From the NCBI GenBank assembly GCA_009392775.1, contig VFFT01000045.1:1-21124 (forward strand): a DNA stretch of 21,124 nucleotides, written 5' to 3'. This stretch comes from SAR202 cluster bacterium. Lineage in GTDB: Bacteria > Chloroflexota > Dehalococcoidia > UBA3495. A program made the position numbers and the translations under genes. Within the stretch, counting starts at the first letter, position 1. Every line of letters begins with the position of its first letter. The notes beneath the pieces are model-generated. The model did no database searches. It was not told the origin of the DNA and saw nothing but the letters and a program-made list of their open reading frames with translations. This document shows positions 13,102 through 20,289 of the stretch, piece by piece.

Positions 13102-14685
13102 TTAATTTAAATTATCTTTGAGGTTTACGCCTCGAATAGATTTAGTTGCGCTTTTCTTGGATTTAGCGCCTATAGATACCATCTCACCGTCTTGGGCGAA
13201 CTCACATCGATCCTTTGCCCATCGGCGATCATTTTCTAATTGCTCTTTATTGAGTATGGATACAGGAACTAATTTCTCAGCAGCCTCAATAATGTGAGTT
13301 GCGTTAAGATCTTCGTCTCTAGAGAACGCCTTCTTCATACCTTTAAGAACGGTTTTTTCTATCTCTCTACCAGAGAATCCATTAGTAGCCTTAGCCATCT
13401 CGTTCATGCCTATTTTTACTAGATCGGAGAGTTGTCCCCTCTTTTCTAAATGGATTTCTAGAATTCGATTTCTATCTGTTTCGTTAGGTAGGTCTACCCA
13501 AAATAGTGAGTCGAACCTACTTAATAGAGCAGGAGGTAATCCTTCTATGCTGTTAGCAGTTACTACTAAGTAGATAACTTTGTCCGAGGGGCGCTCTTCC
13601 ATCCATGTAAGTAATTGACCGAATACGCGTTTGGTCACACCGCTATCAAAACTTCCAGATGACTCAACACCTGCCATACCTTTTTCGATTTCGTCTACCC
13701 ACACAACAGCAGGAGACAGAGCCTCAATTTGATCCAATGCAGTACGCATTCTTTCTTCAGATTGTCCGACTAGCGAACCAAATACTTTAGAAAGATCGAA
13801 ATGCATTAGCGGTAGACCCCATTCTCGAGCCACGCACTTAGCAGATAAAGATTTACCTGTGCCGGGAAGTCCTAGTAGGAATACTCCTTTTGGTGCATCA
13901 ATACCGAACTCTCTGGCTTTAGGGTCCATTACAGACCTTTTCTCTTCTGAAAGCCATCGCTTAAGGTTGTCTAAGCCACCTACAGAATTCATGTCATCTG
14001 TAAAAGGTTCATAAGTAATAAGCCCGCCTTTTTCCAGAGTCTTAGCTTTTTCAGCCATGATGATATCTGGATCAAGTTTTGGACCGTCTTCATCTTTTCG
14101 AGTTTTAACTAGGGACAACGCAATGGCGCTTTCTACTTCGTCTTCGGTCATACCGCTAGCGTTTGATATTACAGAATCTCTTATTGCCTCAGATTCCCAC
14201 TCAATCTCATACCCTTCTGCATTACCGTCAACAATGCGTTCTATTACTTCTCTGTTAGGGAGACTATAAGGAACGATTTGTATAAATCTTTTCAACTCTT
14301 CGGGAATTTCGAGTATAGGAGAAACTATTACTAGTGTTCGCTTATTCTCAGCGAGCCTCCAGTTGTAGTACCCATCGATAAGAGGTTGGATAAAGTTGAT
14401 ATCAGGTTCCCTAAGGAATGCGTGATAGTTCTGAGCTATAGCAATAGCTCCATTTGGTTGTCTGTTAATATCCTCAAATATGCTTAGAGGATCACTAGGA
14501 GAACCGGGATTTTGGAAGTTCCACCCTGATGTATACCTCCATGTAAATACTGATGTTCCATTCTCACCTATCTCAGCAGATAGTTTTTCAATGGATGACA
14601 CAGCCCTTTCTGGTTCGGATGCAGTCACATACAGTAACGGATATCCCGCTCTTACATATGAGGAAAATTCTTCTTTAAAGCCCAT
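13102..14685 (-). CDS. Ycf46-like AAA+ ATPase
   Basis: This encodes 527 residues. AAA+ landmarks: Walker A GLPGTGKS (272-279), pore-type segment FGSLVGQSEERMR, Walker B VVWVDEIEK (327-335), sensor 1 Asn378 in VVTANSIEGLP, arginine finger Arg390 in LLSRFD, and a C-terminal lid (GFSGREIEKTVLKG). The N-terminal 200 residues (VRAGYPLLYVTASEPERAV ... VFTWRYTSGW) match the Ycf46 subfamily of bacteria, chloroplasts and phages rather than FtsH, whose protease and membrane segments are absent. It should form a hexameric ATP-driven remodelling enzyme in the cytoplasm; the substrate is unknown. It has its own promoter and precedes the DUF3150-like/SWIM operon. Confidence 0.9.
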   Translation of the reverse strand: MGFKEEFSSYVRAGYPLLYVTASEPERAVSSIEKLSAEIGENGTSVFTWRYTSGWNFQNPGSPSDPLSIFEDINRQPNGAIAIAQNYHAFLREPDINFIQPLIDGYYNWRLAENKRTLVIVSPILEIPEELKRFIQIVPYSLPNREVIERIVDGNAEGYEIEWESEAIRDSVISNASGMTEDEVESAIALSLVKTRKDEDGPKLDPDIIMAEKAKTLEKGGLITYEPFTDDMNSVGGLDNLKRWLSEEKRSVMDPKAREFGIDAPKGVFLLGLPGTGKSLSAKCVAREWGLPLMHFDLSKVFGSLVGQSEERMRTALDQIEALSPAVVWVDEIEKGMAGVESSGSFDSGVTKRVFGQLLTWMEERPSDKVIYLVVTANSIEGLPPALLSRFDSLFWVDLPNETDRNRILEIHLEKRGQLSDLVKIGMNEMAKATNGFSGREIEKTVLKGMKKAFSRDEDLNATHIIEAAEKLVPVSILNKEQLENDRRWAKDRCEFAQDGEMVSIGAKSKKSATKSIRGVNLKDNLN

Positions 14686-14721
14686 TTGTTTACTCCGGTG
14701 AAGGAACTAACTCCACTTCTT

Positions 14722-14760
14722 TATACTCTAAGTATAGCAGCCCGCTATGACGTTTGTCAA
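14722..14760 (-). promoter_or_regulatory. Promoter and operator of the AAA+ ATPase gene
   Basis: TTGACA (14760-14755), here with an 18-bp spacer, and TATACT (14736-14731). The palindrome is TATACTTAGAGTATA (14722-14736), one symmetric pair weaker than the three perfect copies. It drives 13102-14685. Confidence 0.75.
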
Positions 14761-14782
14761 GTATTTTATATTATCTTGTAAA

Positions 14783-15049
14783 TTAACCTTTATAAATGCT
14801 CTCTGATGTTTTCGACGCGTTGTTTAGTCTAGCCATAGTTGTTTTGGTAGGACTAGTGTGGCATCCGTGGAACTCACTCAGGCATCTCATGCACCTGTGA
14901 AATTTCTCCGAATCATCTTGGTCTTCGAAGTGGATCACTCCTAATGAACCACATATCGGACAACAGTCGTAATTCTCTGGAGTTGGGGGATTTTCCCAAA
15001 CCTGATGTAGGTGTATGAAAAATGGAGCCTCTCCACCTTCATTTGTCAT
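14783..15049 (-). CDS. Small zinc-ribbon protein
   Basis: This encodes 88 residues from ATG 15049. The core CCPICG (29-34) ... CMRCL (53-57) is a CxxC-x18-CxxC zinc ribbon with an extra CH pair (FHGCH) after it. The ends are polar. It is the first minus-strand gene after the divergent promoter region and stands alone before the AAA+ gene's own promoter. A regulatory or RNA polymerase-binding role is possible for an early phage zinc protein, but nothing in the sequence proves it. Confidence 0.7.
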   Translation of the reverse strand: MTNEGGEAPFFIHLHQVWENPPTPENYDCCPICGSLGVIHFEDQDDSEKFHRCMRCLSEFHGCHTSPTKTTMARLNNASKTSESIYKG

Positions 15050-15195
15050 TTTTATCAGCCCTTATTGTGAATTTATCGCATGTATATTCTATTCAGAAAA
15101 GGTATATGAGTATACTATTCAATAGTGTTTGCGACATATTTATCGCGAATATCTTATGTATTTATATATATTCTTTTTTCTTTCTTCTTATAAAA

Positions 15196-15226
15196 ATTTT
15201 ACCATATCTATGGTGACCTTTGTCAA
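15196..15226 (-). promoter_or_regulatory. Minus-strand promoter of the divergent region
   Basis: TTGACA (15226-15221), a 19-bp spacer and TAAAAT (15201-15196), with TGG before it as an extended -10. The spacing is the same as in the other minus-strand promoters but there is no palindrome. It leads into 14783-15049. The stretch 15060-15195 is AT-rich with no gene seen. Confidence 0.65.
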
Positions 15227-15231
15227 TACCC

Positions 15232-15261
15232 TTGACTTATGTATCTTCTTACAACTAACAT
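15232..15261 (+). promoter_or_regulatory. Plus-strand promoter of the divergent region
   Basis: TTGACT (15232-15237), an 18-bp spacer and TAACAT (15256-15261), about 45 bp before the ATG at 15306. Its -35 lies five bases from that of the opposing promoter, so the two are divergent and nearly back to back; one regulator could control both. The -10 is a weak match. Confidence 0.5.
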
Positions 15262-15305
15262 ATTAGAAGTAATTTTAATATATCGATTGAGAGGGTATAG
15301 TTCCG

Positions 15306-16193
15306 ATGACATCGGTGACCACTAAAAGTCGTATCCAAGAGTATTTATCTAGTCATTCGGATTCACCTACACTTAATGCTTCTGAGATAGGTCGTAAAGT
15401 AGGAACTAGCAGACAACGAGTTTGTCAGATTTTGGAAGATCTTGGAGAAGATCGCCATAAACGAAGTGTGAAAGCGTTGCAGCATGTCTGCCCAGTTTGC
15501 GATAAGAAGATTAGTAGAAACGCTAAACATTGCAAAGAACATAGTATTGTTAGGCAAGATCGCCAAGAAGGCTTTAACTATATGTGTAGGTCTTGTCACC
15601 AATACAAACCTCTCGAACTTTTCGCTAAAAGTGCCAGACATTTTTCAGGATATGAGACTAGGTGTTTAGATTGTAAAGCTGAGTGGCAGAGACGTTATAA
15701 CCGAACTCGTAAAGGAAAAGAGAGTCATTTAAAAGCTAATCGTAAATCTGCACAGAAACATCCAGAACGTATACGTGCTTACTATCAAGTTTATAAAGCT
15801 GTCCGTAGAGGGGATTTAATTAAACCTTCTGTTTGTGAAGAGCGCAATTGTAGCAACACGACAGTACGTGCAACACATGTTGATTACCATAGACCTTTAG
15901 CTGTGCGGTGGTTATGTGCTTTACATGCAAAACGTAATACTTCTGTTCGTTCCGGTCATATTCCTAATCAATTAGAAGAACAATTTCGTGATTATGTTTT
16001 TACTCAGATAGATCATACTAACAGTGCTACAAGATGGATTAATGCGTTAAAAAATCACTTTAACGGAGCAGAGATTAGTTATTCTTTACTATTAGATGCG
16101 ATTAATTCTTCTTATCCTATACCCGGATTAGGAAGACAATTCAGAATAAAGGCGAGGCATTTTTTAGATAATGTAATCAAGTCTTTGGATTAG
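15306..16193 (+). CDS. HTH and zinc-finger protein with HNH-like motif
   Basis: This encodes 295 residues from ATG 15306. Residues 24-47 (NASEIGRKVGTSRQRVCQILEDLG) are a helix-turn-helix. Zinc motifs follow: CPVC...CKEH (62-79), then CRSC...CLDC (94-123) with FAKSARHFSGYETRC between them, as in small HNH/zinc proteins of phages. Residues 160-208 (YQVYKAVRRGDLIKPSVC ... THVDYHRPLAVRWLCALH) resemble the Y-A-V-x-x-G-x-L-x-x-P-x-x-C...H-x-D-Y-x-x-P-L-x-V-x-W-L-C-x-x-H module, related to HNH folds but perhaps only structural. The C-terminal 80 residues are unrecognised. A DNA-binding regulator or endonuclease is likely. It is the first plus-strand gene, after the divergent promoter. Confidence 0.72.
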   Translation: MTSVTTKSRIQEYLSSHSDSPTLNASEIGRKVGTSRQRVCQILEDLGEDRHKRSVKALQHVCPVCDKKISRNAKHCKEHSIVRQDRQEGFNYMCRSCHQYKPLELFAKSARHFSGYETRCLDCKAEWQRRYNRTRKGKESHLKANRKSAQKHPERIRAYYQVYKAVRRGDLIKPSVCEERNCSNTTVRATHVDYHRPLAVRWLCALHAKRNTSVRSGHIPNQLEEQFRDYVFTQIDHTNSATRWINALKNHFNGAEISYSLLLDAINSSYPIPGLGRQFRIKARHFLDNVIKSLD

Positions 16194-16196
16194 TTT

Positions 16197-16814
16197 ATGC
16201 CGTCTATAAGAATGAGCGACGTATTAAATAATCCAGATGTTCATATCGCTGAAGTACAGTCTGAATCTCAGTGGAAAGTTTTTATTAGCAAGATACAAGA
16301 AGGGTTAAGCGTAGTAGTACATGATGATTACTACTGGCATAGATATAAAGGAATTAAGAATCCTCTTAGATCTTGTTTTATATATGAGCGGGTAAGGCGT
16401 AAGTTTGAGCCTTGGGAAGGTTCGCAACTTTATGCTTTTCATCATAAGTCTGGGGATTTATGGATTACTTTGAGGTTGCCCGATCATTTTTGTTTAGATT
16501 GTGACAAAAAGATAAGACCTAATTGGGAGCGGTGTAGGAGTTGTAGAAATAGAAGATGGTATAGGTTGCAGCCTTTTTATCCAGAACGAACAGAGGTTAA
16601 TTATTCTGCTACCGACCAGACCTTAGAGTTTGCATATAGGTTGTTACGTAATTTGAGGTCGAATGAGAAATTAGTTGTGGAGCATGCGGATTGCAGTACA
16701 CCGAGAAGATGTTTACATATGAGATTTCATTTAATGAAACGTATAGGTTCTGCTCTTCCCTACTCTTTAAAAATTGTAAATAATGTTAGCTATATAGTGG
16801 AGAAGAATGAGTAA
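16197..16814 (+). CDS. Hypothetical zinc-ribbon protein
   Basis: This encodes 205 residues, starting three bases after the upstream stop. One zinc ribbon, CLDC (99-102) ... CRSC (113-116), lies in a basic, Trp/Arg-rich segment (RNRRWYRLQPFYPER). A short beta-rich N-terminal region (residues 1-95) and a helical C-terminal part (FAYRLLRNLRSNEK; CLHMRFHLMKRIG) flank it. It resembles other phage regulators in style but no family is recognised. Its pairing with the HTH/zinc gene upstream suggests a shared role. Confidence 0.65.
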   Translation: MPSIRMSDVLNNPDVHIAEVQSESQWKVFISKIQEGLSVVVHDDYYWHRYKGIKNPLRSCFIYERVRRKFEPWEGSQLYAFHHKSGDLWITLRLPDHFCLDCDKKIRPNWERCRSCRNRRWYRLQPFYPERTEVNYSATDQTLEFAYRLLRNLRSNEKLVVEHADCSTPRRCLHMRFHLMKRIGSALPYSLKIVNNVSYIVEKNE

Positions 16815-16995
16815 GCGGGGTTTTTATTCCACAATAGGGGTGTTTGCTTTATTAGGTGCGACTGCTGCAGTTGGTATCTCTATTGTGATGTCTAGAAGAA
16901 ATCAAGCGAAGAGAGATCGTTTGGTTTATAAGAAGAAGGATTTAAGAAGACGCTGGTTTCATTATTTATATGGTTATTACGGGAAAAAATATTAA
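16807..16995 (+). CDS. Small single-pass membrane protein
   Basis: This encodes 62 residues, overlapping the previous gene by 8 bp. Residues 8-28 (STIGVFALLGATAAVGISIVM) form one hydrophobic helix, followed by a strongly basic tail (SRRNQAKRDRL ... KKDLRRRW). The charge bias predicts the tail is cytoplasmic, with the N-terminus outside. The layout could fit a small lysis-associated or host-interaction protein, but nothing is specific. Ends directly before the ATG of the next gene (TAAATG). Confidence 0.62.
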   Translation: MSKRGFYSTIGVFALLGATAAVGISIVMSRRNQAKRDRLVYKKKDLRRRWFHYLYGYYGKKY

Positions 16996-17151
16996 ATGGT
17001 TCAATTAATAAGCGGCGATTCTGGTTGTGTAGTTTGTGGTATACCTTCCGATGATTTAACTCCTTGCGAGTCTTGCGAATCTCCGGTTTGTGATGACTGT
17101 TCAGAGGAGAGATGGCCCGATATTTTTTGTTCTGTTGAGTGTATGAGTTAA
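16996..17151 (+). CDS. 51-residue eight-cysteine zinc protein
   Basis: This gene starts at ATG 16996, immediately after the upstream TAA, and ends at TAA 17149-17151. The product has eight cysteines: CVVC (11-14), CESC (24-27), CDDC (32-35) and CSVEC (45-49). Four ordered pairs in 40 residues fit a two-zinc cross-brace such as a PHD, FYVE or treble-clef fold. Most of the chain is used by the motif, so it is probably a small binding module rather than an enzyme. It is the last gene before the next promoter. Confidence 0.68.
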   Translation: MVQLISGDSGCVVCGIPSDDLTPCESCESPVCDDCSEERWPDIFCSVECMS

Positions 17152-17174
17152 CTCAAACTCCCTTAGAAATCTGT

Positions 17175-17202
17175 TTTACATCAAACATATTTCGGGTATA
17201 CT
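17175..17202 (+). promoter_or_regulatory. Plus-strand promoter of the structural block
   Basis: TTTACA (17175-17180), a 16-bp spacer and TATACT (17197-17202), about 65 bp before the ATG at 17269. It is a clear sigma70-like match in the only sizeable gap (17152-17268) between the regulator genes and the structural-type genes. The gap also has a small palindrome (GAGTTAACTC at 17145-17154) at the preceding stop; it has no following T-run, so I do not call a terminator. Confidence 0.6.
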
Positions 17203-17268
17203 CTCCGTTAAAGGTTAGGGGCTAAAGTGGGGATTATTTATCTCTATTTATAGAAAAGGTAAAGGGTT

Positions 17269-17496
17269 ATGGTAAATAAACAATCGGATTGGGAAGACGT
17301 TTATGACAGACGGGTTTCCAATATGGTACGGGAATGCATGGTTATTTTAGAGGGGTTGGTTCCTGATGATAAACAAAGGTCACCCCTTAGACAATTAATG
17401 AGAAGAACTATATATAACGCTACTGATGGCTTAAAGAGCGATTTAGTAAATATGGGATTACAGCGTAAGCAAGAAGATTTTAAATTCCCAACATAA
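17269..17496 (+). CDS. Hypothetical 75-residue protein
   Basis: This starts at ATG 17269, with AAAGG upstream, and is the first gene after the promoter at 17175-17202. The product is helical and charged (DWEDVYDRRVSNMVRECMVILEGLVPDDKQRSPLRQLMRRTIYNATDGL), with no metal motif or membrane segment. No family recognised. Small helical proteins at the front of a head block can be scaffold accessory or terminase small subunit-like, but this one lacks a visible HTH. Confidence 0.6.
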   Translation: MVNKQSDWEDVYDRRVSNMVRECMVILEGLVPDDKQRSPLRQLMRRTIYNATDGLKSDLVNMGLQRKQEDFKFPT

Positions 17497-17532
17497 TATT
17501 GTAATATATGACAATTAAGTTAGGAGGTAGCC

Positions 17533-17760
17533 ATGCCGGGATTTAATAGACCGGACTTCCCTGAAGTTCCTGACAGTAAAATAAATATTGGAGACTACCG
17601 AGACGGCGCACCTCTTCGCGTTACTGATTTGTATGAGACAGGTTCTTTGAGCCAGACTCCAGAATTACGTGATCAAGTGCTGACTGTCGCAGATCCAGTA
17701 GTTACTATGGAACAGAAAATAGCGGAAGCTATTGGTGATTTTTTAAATAGAGATAAATAA
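17533..17760 (+). CDS. Hypothetical 75-residue protein
   Basis: This starts at ATG 17533 after a very strong TAGGAGGT ribosome site, implying high expression. The N-terminal half is Pro/Asp-rich and extended (PGFNRPDFPEVPDSKINIGDYRDGAPLRV), the C-terminal half probably helical (TMEQKIAEAIGDFLNRDK). This pattern fits a small structural or linker protein of the virion, which is inference from position. The stop codon abuts the next ATG (TAAATG). Confidence 0.65.
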   Translation: MPGFNRPDFPEVPDSKINIGDYRDGAPLRVTDLYETGSLSQTPELRDQVLTVADPVVTMEQKIAEAIGDFLNRDK

Positions 17761-17976
17761 ATGCCCGCACAGTCGGAACAGCAACGACGGGCTGCGGGTG
17801 CTGCGTTAGCGGCAAAACGAGGAGGTTCTTCTAAGGGACTTAGGAGTGCCTCATTATCTATGTATGAGAGTATGACAGAAGATGAGTTGGAGGATTTTGC
17901 TAGTAAGGAGGCCGATCCTCAGATAATTAATATATTAAAGGCAATAGATCGTTACGTTGCACAAGGTAAAGGTTAG
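17761..17976 (+). CDS. DUF3008-like small protein
   Basis: This encodes 71 residues. The opening MPAQSEQQRRAAGAALAAKRG and the later SMTEDELEDFASKE follow the layout of small phage and bacterial proteins of the form MPAKSKAQQRxxGxxLAxKRG...SMSEKELEDFA, which I associate with DUF3008. Their role is unknown; in phages they often lie near head and tail genes, as here. It starts directly after the previous stop and is followed two bases later by the next ATG. Confidence 0.72.
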   Translation: MPAQSEQQRRAAGAALAAKRGGSSKGLRSASLSMYESMTEDELEDFASKEADPQIINILKAIDRYVAQGKG

Positions 17977-17978
17977 GA

Positions 17979-18281
17979 ATGGTTTTACAAAAGGCGAGGA
18001 AGATAAGAAAAATGGATGAGATTAGAAAAAGCAGACAGGAGAATATAGATTACATCTTAGAGAATCGACAAGAGCTTGTTGAGAACTTCACTAACAAGTG
18101 GCTGTCGGTGAATAATGGAATGGTTGAGTTAGCTGATGATGAACTCTTCACTCTTTATAAGCTTGTATCAGGCAGACAAGAGGGAGATGAGTCTAGGGTT
18201 TTCTACCTTTCTAATTTATTTGATCCTGCACTTATATTGATTAGACCCACTGAGGTGGAGTATGACTCTTCAAAAACATAA
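17979..18281 (+). CDS. Hypothetical 100-residue protein
   Basis: This starts at ATG 17979, two bases after the previous stop, with TTAGGA as ribosome site; a second Met ten codons later (MDEIRKSRQ) is an alternative start. The N-terminus is basic and helical, followed by helical segments (YILENRQELVENFTNKW; ELFTLYKLVSGRQEGD) and an extended C-terminus. Its last 20 bases overlap the 665-residue gene. No family is recognised. Confidence 0.62.
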   Translation: MVLQKARKIRKMDEIRKSRQENIDYILENRQELVENFTNKWLSVNNGMVELADDELFTLYKLVSGRQEGDESRVFYLSNLFDPALILIRPTEVEYDSSKT

Positions 18282-20259
18282 AGTAGATAACATGACTGAA
18301 AGTGACGCCCACATGGTTATGTCGTGGCTCACTGATGCTATTGAAAGTTTAGAAGAGGAACAAGAAGATATACAAAAAGCTGACGTTTCAGTTCCAGCAA
18401 ATGAAGAATCTGCTGCTGTAGCTCAAAGTACTATAGGTGATGTTGCAAATGGTGGATTAACTCCTCCTGCTGCAGAAACTCCTAATTTAGGTACTACAGC
18501 TTCTTCGCAATCTCAACTTCCTATACAAGCCTCGGCTGATGGGCAGGATGCAGAGAAGTCTAAATCTAAGACAAATCTTCCTCCTGAGATGGGACAACGT
18601 GATTCAGGGGACACGGTTGCTATGCCATTTTTGAGAAGAAAAGATATAAAAGACCCCAAATCTGATGATTTTAAGAAGGCTGATTCTGAAATTGCACGAC
18701 TAAATGCTTGGTCTGTGGTAGATAAAGCGGCTGGTTTGCTATTAGAAGAGACTGTTTCAGATAGTTTTATACGTAAATCATTCAATATTTCTGAAGATTT
18801 ACCCATTGAAGAGGTTTCTCAAGGCACTTTATTGCATAGATTGCTTTCTGATTCTAATAGACCGTCTTCGGATTGGTGGGAATCTTGTGTCGAATTTGCA
18901 AAAAGTATTGAAGGTGTGACAGAACCCGGAATTTTTGCTGCGGTTCTTTATTACCATCCCGAACAGTTTGAGATAGATGACTTCTTGGAAAAAGAAGCCA
19001 GTGCCGCTACTTCTGAAGGTGGGGCTAACATTACTATTCTTGGCTATGACACTAAGAATTTTGATATATGTCCCGGTGCGGTTACCGCATTTGAGTCTAT
19101 ATTGGAATGTTCTTGCACAGAAGCAGAACCTCAAATCATTAAAGCTGCTAAAGAGACGGATCGTTTCTTAGGGTTAGAAAAGAAATATATAGATAAAGGA
19201 AAAGCGGATAGTAATGAGATAGAAGAGATGGTTCGATCTATTGCTACTACTCATTATTTAGTAGGTCAGCTTTCTAATCAGTTAGAGCGGGACTTTACTG
19301 ACGAGTTCACTTTTACCTCCATGCATATAGGTACAGTACTTCCAATTCTTGAGAAAGGAATGGAGTTAGATACTTTAGAGAAAGACGGTAGTCTTCCTTT
19401 TGGGGCAACCAAAGTATCACCTAATCAGATTCTTACTTATGGAGATGGTCCTGCGGGAACAGGAGAATCTACTTCTACTATTGGTAAATCTCACCACGAG
19501 AAATCAGAAGATGGTGAGGAAGAGGTAGATGAGATTATCTATACTGAGAACGATGCTGCTGAAGATGAAGATATGGAGAAAGCAGATATTCCTCCTGCCC
19601 CAGTTCCAACAGGGACACCTACTGATGATCTAACTTCCGACCAAAAGAAACAACAAAAATTAACAGATGATGCACACGCAGCAGAAGATGCTCGTTTAAA
19701 AGCTAATGCTGAAGCTAGAGATGCAGCTTTAACTCAAGGTTCTGGTACATCTGATACAGATGCTACCGCTGCTGCTGCTTTACTTTTATCTACTATAGAG
19801 TCTGAGTTAGAGAAAGCTATTGATGATGGGAAAGGGGCTAAAGAAACTTTAGCTAAAGTTATTAATTACTCTGAGAAGCTTATAAGTATGCTTGGAGATA
19901 ATGATGACTTAGATCATTGGATCAATGACAAGATATCCCGTGTAGGTACTTATATAAGTGATGTAGCACATCATTTAGAAGATAAAGAAAGTTTAGAGAT
20001 TGTTGAAAATAGAAAAGATTTAGAATCTCCGTCCGAGACGGGTCCTATGGACCGTGCGGAATCTCGACCTAATGTAATTATGAGAGAAGAGATTGTAGAT
20101 GAAGATTCAACTGAATATTCTAGAATGCATGACACGAGTGGTGCGGGTCCCGCTGGGGACTCTGGTGAACCTGATAATGTTTCTGGGGACGGCATGGAAG
20201 GTTTGGGTATGTCTGCTGATGATCACGATCATCATCATGAAGATATTGGAAAAACTTGA
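18262..20259 (+). CDS. Acidic virion/prohead-type structural protein
   Basis: This encodes 665 residues, strongly acidic overall, with Ala/Thr/Pro-rich linkers (55-110, 440-505). The start at ATG 18262 overlaps the previous gene and follows GAGGTGGAG; ATG 18292 is an alternative. Residues 515-574 (ELEKAIDDGKGAKETLAKVI ... SEKLISMLGDNDDLDHWI, then DKISRVGTYISDVAHHLE) match the K-L-x-x-M-x-x-x-x-x-L-x-x-W-x-x-x-K-I-x-x-A-x-x-Y-I-x-x-V-x-H-x-L-E domain that I recall from head-core or structural proteins of T4-like and other myovirus-type phages. The C-terminus ends in a His/Asp cluster (DDHDHHHEDIGKT), a possible metal-binding tail. Acidity and low complexity fit a scaffold or internal head protein; a prohead core role is the best guess. 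Confidence 0.68.
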   Translation: MTLQKHKVDNMTESDAHMVMSWLTDAIESLEEEQEDIQKADVSVPANEESAAVAQSTIGDVANGGLTPPAAETPNLGTTASSQSQLPIQASADGQDAEKSKSKTNLPPEMGQRDSGDTVAMPFLRRKDIKDPKSDDFKKADSEIARLNAWSVVDKAAGLLLEETVSDSFIRKSFNISEDLPIEEVSQGTLLHRLLSDSNRPSSDWWESCVEFAKSIEGVTEPGIFAAVLYYHPEQFEIDDFLEKEASAATSEGGANITILGYDTKNFDICPGAVTAFESILECSCTEAEPQIIKAAKETDRFLGLEKKYIDKGKADSNEIEEMVRSIATTHYLVGQLSNQLERDFTDEFTFTSMHIGTVLPILEKGMELDTLEKDGSLPFGATKVSPNQILTYGDGPAGTGESTSTIGKSHHEKSEDGEEEVDEIIYTENDAAEDEDMEKADIPPAPVPTGTPTDDLTSDQKKQQKLTDDAHAAEDARLKANAEARDAALTQGSGTSDTDATAAAALLLSTIESELEKAIDDGKGAKETLAKVINYSEKLISMLGDNDDLDHWINDKISRVGTYISDVAHHLEDKESLEIVENRKDLESPSETGPMDRAESRPNVIMREEIVDEDSTEYSRMHDTSGAGPAGDSGEPDNVSGDGMEGLGMSADDHDHHHEDIGKT

Positions 20260-20289
20260 GCACATTAATTAAGGACTGCAGTCTGTAGT

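Noticed and set aside
14931..14970. TGGATCACT in the gene at 14783-15049
   Set aside because: No box 2 and no second box 1 at 36 bp; probably coincidence within coding sequence.
17145..17154. Palindrome GAGTTAACTC as a terminator
   Set aside because: Short stem with no loop and no following T-run.
18977..19171. Alternate frames inside the 665-residue gene
   Set aside because: No ribosome sites and biased composition; these are shadows of the long acidic gene.
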